This document shows, one piece after another, positions 21,248-30,719 of a DNA stretch of 44,257 nt. The notes beneath the pieces are model-generated. The model was not told the DNA's origin and searched no databases. It saw nothing but the letters and a program-made list of their open reading frames with translations. This DNA comes from a virus: positions 1 to 44,257 of IMG/VR virus record IMGVR_UViG_3300006802_000171. The stretch is one strand, 5' to 3'. Numbering within the stretch: position 1 is the stretch's first letter; each line of letters opens with the position of its first letter. The position numbers and the translations under genes are program-made.

Positions 21248-21512
21248 CCTCAGATTCGGTCTCCTCGTTGAGTTCTTCCAGGACAGAAACAATACGATTA
21301 ACACATTCTAGAATAGTGTCATCATCTAGTGCTTCAGTTAGCGGTGCCTGGCACATTGGGCAAGTATGTTCTTCAACTACTACTTCTTCTGCTGCTTCAA
21401 CATTAGACTCATCAAGCTTTTCCTTAAGTTCAACTTTAAGGTCAGCATCTTCCCATCGGCAGCCCTCTATAAGACTCTTAACAAAGTCTTTATCAATTGT
21501 TACGTGATTCAT
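21210..21512 (-). CDS. Acidic head-module protein with CxxC (100 aa)
   Basis: The 100-aa protein opens the head operon. Its C-terminal third is extremely acidic (long run of Glu/Asp/Ser), and the centre has EEHTCPMCQAPL (about 48-59), half of a zinc ribbon, with a lone Cys at about 70. Candidate protease sites are LIE16|G17 and LDE35|S36. An acidic, cleavable protein upstream of the protease recalls T4 gp67, an acidic core protein, but I see no direct sequence match. A CATAAATA late-promoter-like box lies about 50 bases upstream, and GAGGTA precedes the ATG. Confidence 0.65.
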   Translation of the reverse strand: MNHVTIDKDFVKSLIEGCRWEDADLKVELKEKLDESNVEAAEEVVVEEHTCPMCQAPLTEALDDDTILECVNRIVSVLEELNEETESEDDESDDSEDFPE

Positions 21513-21561
21513 TTTTATGATACCTCTAGGTTATGTAGTATTCCCTAAAAAGAATTTTACT

Positions 21562-21569
21562 TATTTATG
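21562..21569 (-). promoter_or_regulatory. Candidate T4-type late promoter of the head operon
   Basis: Minus-strand CATAAATA differs from the T4 late consensus TATAAATA by one base and overlaps the stop codon of the PAAR gene. Transcription would begin about 12 bases further on, in the 52-base gap before the acidic head gene. A gp55-like sigma factor is encoded in this window (3668-4027), so such promoters are expected. One match in an AT-rich genome is weak evidence by itself. Confidence 0.35.
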
Positions 21570-22383
21570 GACAATTTCCTGTTACTGGAATAGCATTCAA
21601 GATAATTGAAGCTATTCTAGAATTATCAAATTCAAATTCACTCGGACCTTCTGCAATAATATCAAGTTTAATAAACCTGGGGACTATTGCTTGGAATGAT
21701 CCTCTAATAGTTCCTGAGATTGGATCTATAGTAACCCCTTCTATCTGTTCACTTTCAAATCTGAAGTTAGTAATAGGAATAGGTAACTCAAACTCTTTCC
21801 TTGCATAGGCTGGCAGCTTGGCCCCTGCTTTTTCTGTTAAAGGTGGGCCAGGATAATTCTTAAATACCTGATTACTACCCTCTTCGATCAAAGGTGTCCA
21901 AGCATCTTGTATTTTTATTTCGAAAGGACAACCTTTGCTAAACTTTTTAACATTAAAAGCATGTTCTATAACATAGTAAACATTTTTTTGAACAGGATAG
22001 AAAATCTCAGGTTTCCCTCTTGTATACCCTGTCGAGCCCCGATTGCTCTTATTCCCGCCTGGCCCTGAGTCGCCACCACCGTTCGCTAGGACGTTCTGAG
22101 AGCCTCCATCCGCGACATCTCCGCAGCTCAAGGGATCACCATCACGCAAAATTGGCACCCCCTCGACGAAAACATTTGGACTACCAAGTATGGCTTGGAC
22201 GGGGTGGGTTGTAGGTGGAACAGTGCAGCTTGGGATATGTGGGAAAAAACTATCCCCGACCCCCATGGCTTTTCTTCCCTCCACAAAAACCGAACCTTTC
22301 CTATTAACAGACTGTGGCCAAGTTGGAACCCAACAATGCCCCTGTGTTAAGTTTGTAGGGTCTAATGTGATTATTTTAGCCAT
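21565..22383 (-). CDS. PAAR-domain spike tip protein
   Basis: The N-terminal 105 residues form a PAAR repeat domain: GSVFVEGRKAMGVGD (30-44), GSPNVFVEGVPILRDGDPLS (67-86) and GSQNVLANG (about 93-101), with His and Cys residues (H16, H49, C53, C87) that could bind the metal at the cone tip. PAAR proteins sharpen the end of the central spike of contractile tails. A Gly/Ser-rich linker follows, then residues about 125-272 with an Ig-like pattern (FELPIPITNFRFESEQIEG, then VTIDPISGTIRGSF), close to the putative-Ig 'He_PIG' type. The gene lies apart from the spike gene at 42130-43212, between the fibre cluster and the head operon. Confidence 0.85.
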   Translation of the reverse strand: MAKIITLDPTNLTQGHCWVPTWPQSVNRKGSVFVEGRKAMGVGDSFFPHIPSCTVPPTTHPVQAILGSPNVFVEGVPILRDGDPLSCGDVADGGSQNVLANGGGDSGPGGNKSNRGSTGYTRGKPEIFYPVQKNVYYVIEHAFNVKKFSKGCPFEIKIQDAWTPLIEEGSNQVFKNYPGPPLTEKAGAKLPAYARKEFELPIPITNFRFESEQIEGVTIDPISGTIRGSFQAIVPRFIKLDIIAEGPSEFEFDNSRIASIILNAIPVTGNCP

Positions 22384-24884
22384 TATCTATTCCAATTAAA
22401 ATCTGTATCAAAAATACGATCTGAGTCCTGAAGATAAATGGTATCATCAATTGAATCATCTCTAACATCTCCAAGACCTGTCTTAACTAAAGGCTCCCTA
22501 TTTAATATATAAGAAATTCCTTTACCCCTCCCACCTTTTTCTAACCAATCGGTAAGTATTTTGTGGTTCTGTTCCCGTGCTAACCCAAAAAACTCAAAAG
22601 CTTTTAGTCGTCTAAACACATCATACCAAGTTAACTTATCTTTTACTTTGTATCTAGCTATAAGATTATCAATTACTTGGATTAGTCTTCCTACTGAAGA
22701 AATTGTTCTAGGGGAAGGAGGTAAAGAATAAAACGAACCATTATAATAATAAGAACTAGTGTAATAGTTTTCACTGAAACCAAAAATTACATTATCCACA
22801 TCAGATGTTTCCACCAAACCTAAACTCTTTTTGTTTTCCACATTTAAAACAAAAGAAGGAGACAAGCTAGTCCTCCATTCTTCTGCTGTTGGAATTATGT
22901 CTGGAATTATACTTATTACTCTAGAAACATTACCTCTAAAATTCGTAATCTGGCTAACCCCAAAAAATGGGTTATGCCGACTGCCCGATCCTGGAACCAA
23001 AACTATAGCCTGTGGTGTGTCTCTTGAAATAATTGTATTTCTAGTATTGGCTCTTGAGGGGTTGAAATTCTTAAAACTAATGTCATTCATTGTTAAATTT
23101 AAATAACCACTATTATTAGCATAAACTAAGAACGGATCATTATAATCTATATTAACACTAATAACATTGTATCCGTTATTACGGGCATGGGTGTTGGCCT
23201 CTTGTGCTGTGAGTTTTGTGTAGGTAGCTGTTGTAGAGTAAGAGAGGGGATCTATACTTTCAGGTGACCCAACTGTTGATAGATCCAATTTAAAATACAT
23301 TGGAACTAAGGTGGAAGTTGTATCATAATTTGAAGAATATTCAGAAGTTCCTGAGGCTGAGGAAGCTTCAATTCTTATCTCAGGTGCTATTCCCATTAAG
23401 GACATGGCGTTGAACCTTTGCCCAGGATCTACGAATATAGCTGACGATGCTTCACTGCTTGTATCTAATACTAAAGATGCTGCCTGTAGATTTAGTCCAG
23501 AGAAATAATAACCATCTCCTTCTGCTATATCAGATATTTTTATAACTCCGTTAATAGAATTAAATCTAATCCCATCCTCCTCCGAATAGACATTTGCTTT
23601 ATCACCGCCACATTTTGTAACAGGAAGATTTAACTCTATGTCTGTATTGAGTGCTCGTGCTCTACGAAGATAAGGTCTTTGGACGGGATCATTTGAGTCA
23701 GGATTCACAAATACTGCATCTGTCTTTATAATTCCCAACGCTGCCTGCTCATTTATTACTTTATCTTGGCTAGGGATTAAAATAACTTTTTCTTGTGCTT
23801 CTTGTTTTTTAGACAAATTGATATAAAAAGAAGGATCATACTCATGAAGTCTACCTGTTAAGAGAAGATCAATAATAGTCTCTAAATTAGCATCTAAAGA
23901 AATCAATTGTCCCCCTCTATAGGACAAAGAATCTAATGCTATTAGTAAATCAGGTTTTAAACTTATGGCAACTCCTGATTTATTTAATCTGGATAAATGG
24001 TACTCATGCCAAGGCGAGTAACCACTTACATCGATTAATTCCAAGAAATAGTAAACTTCTGCTGTTACAACATCATTAAAAATATTTAAAAATCTATTAT
24101 TCTCAACAAAAGAATATTGGTCTGAACTACCCCAATCAATGATGTTATAATAATTATTATAAATTGAACCGGAACTAGCTTCTAAGCCATTACCAAGAGA
24201 ACTGTTTGCCTCATCATCAATATTAACAAATTCAATTTCTCTTATTTTAATGTTTCTATCTTGTCGGTGTTCATTTACTATTTGAGTAGGATCTTTAACA
24301 ATAGTAACATCATCCCTTTTAGGTATATTTACATTTCTAATTTCACTGCTACGAATATCAACATTATTTCCCGGTTCTCTACGCTCAAAATCCACAACCT
24401 GGCCATTAGAAATAATAATACCCGGATCAGGTTCTATACCAAAACCTGTTGTTGGGCCTTTCAACCTGCACTTGGGAGGAGTGTCTACGCAAGTTTTTTT
24501 ACACTCATCCTTTGTTTTACAAATACCATTTTTTACTTCATCTTTAGTACATTTAACGCAAGTTCTTTTTACACCATTTTCAACTACTTCAACTCCCAAA
24601 AAAGGGCTGGTGTTATTAATTACACAATATGCTAAAGAGTCCGCATAGGTCATAGCAGTTTCTTCGCATTTGTATTGTGGTGGTCCTGGAACTCCTGGTC
24701 CTGGTCCAGGTGGAGCTGGTGTTCCTCCACCAAAAGTGGGGGGCCTTTTTATAGGAGGGTTTATTTGTTTACCCGGATTTGGCTTGACAATATAGTTGTC
24801 ACCTTTTGGTGGTGGCCGTTTCTTATCATCAATCCTTCTTTTTCCAGGCTTGAACTCCCCACAGTTAAAAGTAATATTAGACAT
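22383..24884 (-). CDS. Large probable tail/fibre protein with Pro-rich, Cys-rich N-terminus (833 aa)
   Basis: I do not recognise this 833-aa family. The first 70 residues are Pro/Gly/Lys-rich (APPGPGPGVPGPPQYKCEE), and residues about 73-145 hold eleven cysteines, some paired as CVKC, looking like a small disulphide- or metal-stabilised module. The rest is Asn/Ser-rich with many short strands, typical of fibre or baseplate proteins, ending in a more helical part (about 730-800). It stands directly upstream of the PAAR gene with overlapping stop/start and may carry or connect to it. The start has GAGGTAAT upstream. Virion location is inferred from context. Confidence 0.7.
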   Translation of the reverse strand: MSNITFNCGEFKPGKRRIDDKKRPPPKGDNYIVKPNPGKQINPPIKRPPTFGGGTPAPPGPGPGVPGPPQYKCEETAMTYADSLAYCVINNTSPFLGVEVVENGVKRTCVKCTKDEVKNGICKTKDECKKTCVDTPPKCRLKGPTTGFGIEPDPGIIISNGQVVDFERREPGNNVDIRSSEIRNVNIPKRDDVTIVKDPTQIVNEHRQDRNIKIREIEFVNIDDEANSSLGNGLEASSGSIYNNYYNIIDWGSSDQYSFVENNRFLNIFNDVVTAEVYYFLELIDVSGYSPWHEYHLSRLNKSGVAISLKPDLLIALDSLSYRGGQLISLDANLETIIDLLLTGRLHEYDPSFYINLSKKQEAQEKVILIPSQDKVINEQAALGIIKTDAVFVNPDSNDPVQRPYLRRARALNTDIELNLPVTKCGGDKANVYSEEDGIRFNSINGVIKISDIAEGDGYYFSGLNLQAASLVLDTSSEASSAIFVDPGQRFNAMSLMGIAPEIRIEASSASGTSEYSSNYDTTSTLVPMYFKLDLSTVGSPESIDPLSYSTTATYTKLTAQEANTHARNNGYNVISVNIDYNDPFLVYANNSGYLNLTMNDISFKNFNPSRANTRNTIISRDTPQAIVLVPGSGSRHNPFFGVSQITNFRGNVSRVISIIPDIIPTAEEWRTSLSPSFVLNVENKKSLGLVETSDVDNVIFGFSENYYTSSYYYNGSFYSLPPSPRTISSVGRLIQVIDNLIARYKVKDKLTWYDVFRRLKAFEFFGLAREQNHKILTDWLEKGGRGKGISYILNREPLVKTGLGDVRDDSIDDTIYLQDSDRIFDTDFNWNR

Positions 24885-24885
24885 A

Positions 24886-27210
24886 TTACCTCAATATTAT
24901 AGTTTGGTTTCTACCCACTCCACCATACTGACCACCATACACCTTTGGAATACCTGTGATAGAAAATTGTATTGATGGGTAGATAGCTACTCCAGCCTGA
25001 GCTTCTCCAGTGAAAGCCTCAGTGGAACTGGGATAACGAATAATATCTTCATTAATAACTGCGAACCCTGCAAATAAAGAACCTAATCTATTATTATGAG
25101 GAGTTTTGAAGTTAGCACCGGCATGGGTTGTGGTGTCCCCGACTAAGCTGCCAGCCTCATTCCCTGCTTGTATAAAATCATTAGCTACCCAAGCCACATA
25201 GATTGTGAATGAGTTTTGTTTTTTATCCACCCAAACATGAGCCGCGCCCGCAGCACCATCGGACTGAAAGGGATGTGCTCTGTTGGAAAGAGGAACACAG
25301 TTCCAAAGTTGAACATCTACATTGTAGTCACCCATCCAAGTTACTTTTGTACGATCTATTGGAATTGTTTTTGACACGAAGTGGATACAAACAGTTCCTT
25401 TCTTACCAACTATATTATCTGTTCCAAATTCAGTAGCTCTTAAGTCCAATGACTGATTTACGTAGCATCCAAAATCTGCTGGATTTAATGTGTTCCTTTG
25501 GACATGGGTATTGATATAATCATTAGGGAAAGCACCCTTGCTTGAATAGTTTCCTTCTACTACCCATCTTGATAAATCCCATTGTGGATAATCAGGTATA
25601 TCAATTTCAGTTGTACTAAAACTTTTCCTCAATTCTTGTAATAATTGGTTCAGAGAACCACCATTATTTTTCGTAGATAAATAATCTATTAAGGCTCCCT
25701 CAACGCCAAAGTTAGTTCCTCCTAGAACATAACCTGTAGCTACGACTCTTGGGACATCATTAGTTTCTTTTTTCAGAGCATTAATTTTAGAATTGTAATC
25801 TAAAGTAATTCTGTATTTCTCTAAGTCTAACTGAGCTTTTCCAACAGCAGGGTTAGCCAGAGATAATGCTGGTATAGCTCCTGCAATACCGGCTCTTTCG
25901 TTGTAAGTTAGTTCGGCTGTTCTAAATAGTGGTCTAATATCGATTATGCTAGAATCAGTTAGGATATTAGTTCCTGAAGCGTTTAGACTGTCAGTGCTAG
26001 TGGTAACAACATAAGCAACTGGTAGGATACTTTGCCCAACTAGTAAAGGACTATCAGATTCAAGACTTTCAGAAAGAACTGGGGCGATGTTTAAAAGATC
26101 ATCCGGAGCTGGGAATGAACCATATACTCCAAGACCTTTGAAGCCTCCGTCTGTCATTAATTGGTCAGAAGCATTTGGTAGAATCTGTGAGTTACCATCT
26201 GCATCCTGGCCTAGAGCTGATGCTTGGAAATCTCTTGTGACTGAGTTTAATTCTGTGAAATCTACACCTACCCCCGCGCCATAAACAACCCCTAGTTGTG
26301 GTGCTGTTAATTGGGTTGGAGAACCATCTACCCATTTTCCTACTGTGATTGAACTTGTATCAATTGGTTTAGAATATATAAAAACTAAATCAATTCTGTT
26401 CGTAACACCACTTATTAAGTTTTTCTGCCCATCCTCAGTGTAAAAATAAGCGGCCTCGTTAAAAGGTGGGATTTCTATCTCTAATTCTTCGGGAACATCT
26501 ACGATTGCAGTTCTCGCTGTCCCCCTCCATCTTTTGATAGCATGGCTTTCTGCCATAGCTAAAGGCATGAAACCTTTAGGAAAATTATCAGACGCAAAAG
26601 CTCGAACGATGAAACTGGATTCTTCCTTACCTGCTGCCCACAATAGAACCTCACTAAGAGGGAAAGGAGATTTTTTGATTCCTGCAACATCTTTTATTGT
26701 AGGACCCCCTTCTGCATCAACGTTATCTATTAATCCTAATTCCTCATTTTGAACAGGATAGGTAAATGCTCTTTCAATTAAACCGTTAAGACCGAGGAAA
26801 TTAGCTTCTACCCTAGTTTTTAATCTATCAATAATATCTGTTATACTGGCATTATTTGATGTAAGAACTCTCCACGCATCCGTATCTTCTAACTCTGTTC
26901 CTAATACTTGAGTCATTAATTGTAATGGCTCAATACCATACACATCATTCACTCTGGCTGTGAACCTACCCGTCTTCACACGAACCACATTATCTTGGCC
27001 TGTAACATATGGTTTTAGCTCAGCAATATCTGATCTTTGAACATCAGAGATAGCAGTTTCACTTATTTGATCCTTGACCCATTTGATATTCTCCTCTAAC
27101 TGTTTAATTGGAATATTCTCCACTTCCCAGTAATAGGGATCGTTAGCTTTAAAGTATCTTATTGGGTCAGTAAACCTATACGGACTATCTTTAAAAATTA
27201 TTTCAGCCAT
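24886..27210 (-). CDS. Virion structural protein with fibre-docking N-terminus (774 aa)
   Basis: The N-terminus, IIFKDSPYRFTDPIRYFKAN then YYWEVENIPIKQLEEN (residues 4-41), resembles that of structural proteins from T4-like marine phages. The motif W-E-x-(E/D)-N-x-P-I-x-x-L-E-E also appears in the neighbouring 1169-aa protein, which points to a shared attachment site on the baseplate. The rest alternates helical and beta segments. Near the C-terminus, WVDKKQNSFTIYVAWVAND and then GSLFAGFAVINED suggest a beta domain. No enzyme motif was seen. I read it as a baseplate-attached fibre or wedge protein. Confidence 0.75.
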   Translation of the reverse strand: MAEIIFKDSPYRFTDPIRYFKANDPYYWEVENIPIKQLEENIKWVKDQISETAISDVQRSDIAELKPYVTGQDNVVRVKTGRFTARVNDVYGIEPLQLMTQVLGTELEDTDAWRVLTSNNASITDIIDRLKTRVEANFLGLNGLIERAFTYPVQNEELGLIDNVDAEGGPTIKDVAGIKKSPFPLSEVLLWAAGKEESSFIVRAFASDNFPKGFMPLAMAESHAIKRWRGTARTAIVDVPEELEIEIPPFNEAAYFYTEDGQKNLISGVTNRIDLVFIYSKPIDTSSITVGKWVDGSPTQLTAPQLGVVYGAGVGVDFTELNSVTRDFQASALGQDADGNSQILPNASDQLMTDGGFKGLGVYGSFPAPDDLLNIAPVLSESLESDSPLLVGQSILPVAYVVTTSTDSLNASGTNILTDSSIIDIRPLFRTAELTYNERAGIAGAIPALSLANPAVGKAQLDLEKYRITLDYNSKINALKKETNDVPRVVATGYVLGGTNFGVEGALIDYLSTKNNGGSLNQLLQELRKSFSTTEIDIPDYPQWDLSRWVVEGNYSSKGAFPNDYINTHVQRNTLNPADFGCYVNQSLDLRATEFGTDNIVGKKGTVCIHFVSKTIPIDRTKVTWMGDYNVDVQLWNCVPLSNRAHPFQSDGAAGAAHVWVDKKQNSFTIYVAWVANDFIQAGNEAGSLVGDTTTHAGANFKTPHNNRLGSLFAGFAVINEDIIRYPSSTEAFTGEAQAGVAIYPSIQFSITGIPKVYGGQYGGVGRNQTIILR

Positions 27211-30200
27211 TAGTTTTGTTTCTCTAGATCAAATACATTCAGAGATCTAATACCTCTACCTAAACTCTTATTTGTTGCACTTCCTGAGTCACCTTCTTTA
27301 GACTCATTTGCACCATATATAATAGCCTTCTTAGCCAAACCAGATTTACCTGTTGCAAGATGCTTAGCATTAGTAAATGCATTTGCTGCACTTTCATCCA
27401 AAAACAGTTGGACTCCACCATCTAACATAGCTGAGGCATAGTAAAAACCAGAAGTAGTTAACTTAGTTCCATCAGACGCCCAGAATGAAGCTTTTCCGTA
27501 TGTTGAACTAATATCAAATGATGAGCACCCAAGATGCGCTGAAGCTTGGTATCCTTGAGCATAAAGTTGATATGGCAACCCAAAGATCTCATTTCCAGAA
27601 GGAGTAGTTAAGAAATTTGTAACTGGGTCAGGGGATAAGTAAATCCTAAATGGTCCTTTATTTTGGCTTGTGAGCCCACCACCGAACGCTTCTGCTAGGG
27701 CACTGTCGGAAGGTCTTGGAATAACTACATCCAATGTCCCCGTTGTTTGTGGGGAAATACCAAAATAATCCAATATACTTAAACCACTGGTATCCGGGGT
27801 CCCACTCGGCGCTCTGTAAGCAGTAAGGCCCCCTTCATTCCAACAAGCACTCGGGCCAACATAAATTGAATCCTCTGGGTGCTGCGCACTTACTGAAAGA
27901 TAAGATGCATAAAGCTTAGAACTGTCAGCGATATTCCAAATAAATGGTCTATAGCATAACCAGTCATTTCCAGTGTGGCTAGCATCATAATGAGTTGCAG
28001 ATGGAACCCACCAACCAGCAGGGAAGATTACATTATTGGCGTTTACTATGCTATTCCCTAATGCTCTGACACAAATACCACCTGCGGTAATGGCGCTAAG
28101 ACCTCCAGCCCCCTCAGAGCCATTATCCCAAGCTCCTAAGGCTGTGCCTGCCAGGTATTGGTAGTAAGCCGAATCTGGGCTATCTGTGCTTTGCGTGAAC
28201 GACGTGGCAGCCATACTTTGAACAGCGGCAATACCACCATCAGGATCTACATAAAGGCTAGAATCATTTGGGTTTGGATAGAATTGTAGTGATCCCCCAC
28301 TAACTGCGCTAGCATAAGTAGCATTAGAACTTGTATTGTAATCTGTTCCACTAGCTAGGGCGCTCAGTCCGAAAGTCCCACGATTCCAGCATGGTTGGAA
28401 ATCTCCAAGATTTTGGAGATTAATGATTGAATTCCTATTTGCTACCAAGCAAGATCTTGTGCTATGCAATTCTACATGGGTATGGTTAGCATCATTATTT
28501 AAATCGAATGCACTTATATTAAGTGCTCCTGATTCCTTTTCCCGAGGAGGGTTAATATTGATTTCTGAGTTATCCTCAGCTAAGGCGTCAACTCCAAATT
28601 GAGAAATAACAGTTGGGCCGGTCAATTCAATTAATGAATTCTTGGAGGCAAAAAGTCCTGCTGTTCGTATCTGGTGTGCATAAGTTGTAGACCCGTATAC
28701 CCGTGTGGCCTGTATACCTGTCCCTCTCAAAAATAATTTAGAGTTATTAGTTACACTAGCAATAGAACCAAACAACGGAGTATTTGTTGTAATCCTCTCT
28801 GTGGAATCCCTAGACATTCTAGAATGGATAAGTTCTAGTTTAGATCCATTATCGACAACAATCGCTGGTAACTCTGTAGAATGGTTGTCCCAAGAAGAAG
28901 CTGTAATAGCGTGGGGCATCCTGAATAGATGGCGGCCAAATTTGCTGCCCATAGAACTAGTATAGACAGGAACATACTCAGAATTATCAAGACTAATATG
29001 GATACCATTAGCTGAGAATTCATACTGCTGATATGTGGATTCAGCAGCAGCAGTATAAGCAGTAGCATGTCTGCCGTAACGGATTAAAGAATTTTTTGCT
29101 ACCACTGCTTCAAGTTGGTGTGCAGTAAATTCATACTCGTCCAACGTAATATCACTATCTTCAGTTCTTAATCCTCGTAAGTTGGCGAAACAAATTAATT
29201 TACCTTTAAAATCAAGAGTGGAGTTTTTCGCCCAAATACCATTATTAGTATTAAGTTCTGAGTTTAGAAAAGTCTGTGTAATTTCATCAATTGTAATTGG
29301 CCCCGCCGAAGCCATATTTGTTGATCTACTTTGGCCTCCATCTAAAACAGAATTTTCTAGAATTATACCATTAGTATTTCTAGAAAATTCAAACATATAG
29401 TTTGCGGGGTATGTTCCTGATGCTGAATTCCTGACAGTAACGAACTCAAAGGAGGAAGTTGAGCTAACATTAATTTCAGAATTGTAAGCTTTCAAACCCG
29501 CTGTCTCATCTAAGAATTCAGAGAATTTCTGAGATTTGTTTATCCAGTTTCCATCTAGCCTAGCAGTTCCATTCTGAAGATAATTTCTATAAGCTATGCA
29601 TCCTCTAGTTAAAACAACTTTAGAGTTATTAAATAGGAATCCATTACCATTGTTTAAGACAGATGCACAGTTTTCAAGAACTACAGTTGAGTTATCAATT
29701 ACTACACCATCCTGGACAGCTCTATTGCCGTTGACTAGAAATCCTCTAATATAGATTGGACCATTACAATTTCTTACTCGAAGTTTTGTTAGTTTATTCC
29801 CGTAAGTTCTTATTGTTAATAAATCCAAAATAGATGGTACAGCTTTTAAGAGTTCTTCACTAGTAATTCTATTTGTACAGCTAGCGTCGTTACCATCAAA
29901 AGTTTCAGATCCTGAATCTTCATAAAGTGCCCCACCGATTGCTCCTAACGCATTATCAAAGCCGGGAGCATCCAAATGGGCAGCCATTCTATTATCAAGA
30001 CCCAAGGCTTTGTATTTCGCTATAAAGTGGTTGGCATTACCCCGGAATCTGGCATCAGTGAAGGATGAGGCAATAGTTGAACTTAGTATTAACGAGGAAC
30101 CATTAACTATCTGCCAACCTATAGATTCTTCCAGCGCACCCGCAACACCATTGGTTACAGCAGAAGAAAATTGTAATCCATACTTTCCATACTGAGACCC

Positions 30201-30719
30201 AGTATTTGAAATAGCCTGGGTATCACCCGTCCTGCTTACAAACCCGCCTCCAGGAGCCCCTGATAGAGTAAACGCTGGCCCATCAAATTCTAGCCGGTTG
30301 ATAATCTCAAGAGAACCGCTAGGACCGAACCCGATATCATTAAGAACAAACTCCCCCATGTCCCCATAGTTGCAGACTTCTACAAGAACAGGAAAATTAA
30401 TAAATTTAGGCAAAGCCTCTAAACATGATGATAAATCATGGAATACACTTTTATTGCAGCCCGTAACGGTATGGTCTTTGTTTTCTCCGCCCGATACGAC
30501 AAGAGCCAGCCCTGGGATACTTGAGGATGGAAACCCGAATTTCTCCCAATTTAAATAAGTTCTCTCTTCTAAATCGTAGATAGGAAGATTGTCATTTTCC
30601 CAGTTATAGAAGGAACTAGTATTGAACTTGAACACATCTTCTGTCCAACACTTCATCAGATGGACTGACCCGCTTGATGTATAAATATCGTTTTGGAAAA
30701 AAGTATTGAAGTTAGCCAT
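27210..30719 (-). CDS. Tail fibre/spike adhesin with beta-helix (1169 aa)
   Basis: The N-terminal docking segment FYNWENDNLPIYDLEE (37-52) matches that of the 774-aa neighbour. From about residue 290 to 800 short strands recur with polar turns (LRVRNCNGPIYIRGFLVNGN, then DGVVIDNSTVVLENCASVLN), the look of a right-handed parallel beta-helix like pectate lyase-fold phage spikes. Repeated 'ENS…' / 'DNS…' phrases mark the coils. The last 250 residues form separate Gly/Ser-rich domains. No depolymerase active site could be identified by eye, so it may only bind. It is likely the main receptor-binding or sugar-binding protein of this phage. Confidence 0.75.
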   Translation of the reverse strand: MANFNTFFQNDIYTSSGSVHLMKCWTEDVFKFNTSSFYNWENDNLPIYDLEERTYLNWEKFGFPSSSIPGLALVVSGGENKDHTVTGCNKSVFHDLSSCLEALPKFINFPVLVEVCNYGDMGEFVLNDIGFGPSGSLEIINRLEFDGPAFTLSGAPGGGFVSRTGDTQAISNTGSQYGKYGLQFSSAVTNGVAGALEESIGWQIVNGSSLILSSTIASSFTDARFRGNANHFIAKYKALGLDNRMAAHLDAPGFDNALGAIGGALYEDSGSETFDGNDASCTNRITSEELLKAVPSILDLLTIRTYGNKLTKLRVRNCNGPIYIRGFLVNGNRAVQDGVVIDNSTVVLENCASVLNNGNGFLFNNSKVVLTRGCIAYRNYLQNGTARLDGNWINKSQKFSEFLDETAGLKAYNSEINVSSTSSFEFVTVRNSASGTYPANYMFEFSRNTNGIILENSVLDGGQSRSTNMASAGPITIDEITQTFLNSELNTNNGIWAKNSTLDFKGKLICFANLRGLRTEDSDITLDEYEFTAHQLEAVVAKNSLIRYGRHATAYTAAAESTYQQYEFSANGIHISLDNSEYVPVYTSSMGSKFGRHLFRMPHAITASSWDNHSTELPAIVVDNGSKLELIHSRMSRDSTERITTNTPLFGSIASVTNNSKLFLRGTGIQATRVYGSTTYAHQIRTAGLFASKNSLIELTGPTVISQFGVDALAEDNSEININPPREKESGALNISAFDLNNDANHTHVELHSTRSCLVANRNSIINLQNLGDFQPCWNRGTFGLSALASGTDYNTSSNATYASAVSGGSLQFYPNPNDSSLYVDPDGGIAAVQSMAATSFTQSTDSPDSAYYQYLAGTALGAWDNGSEGAGGLSAITAGGICVRALGNSIVNANNVIFPAGWWVPSATHYDASHTGNDWLCYRPFIWNIADSSKLYASYLSVSAQHPEDSIYVGPSACWNEGGLTAYRAPSGTPDTSGLSILDYFGISPQTTGTLDVVIPRPSDSALAEAFGGGLTSQNKGPFRIYLSPDPVTNFLTTPSGNEIFGLPYQLYAQGYQASAHLGCSSFDISSTYGKASFWASDGTKLTTSGFYYASAMLDGGVQLFLDESAANAFTNAKHLATGKSGLAKKAIIYGANESKEGDSGSATNKSLGRGIRSLNVFDLEKQN

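Noticed and set aside
21017-21304. Longer start (21304) for the small basic head protein
   Set aside because: It would overlap the acidic gene by 95 bases, and the extra N-terminus has an unlikely composition for this protein; internal ATGs at 21247, 21244 or 21193 are preferred.
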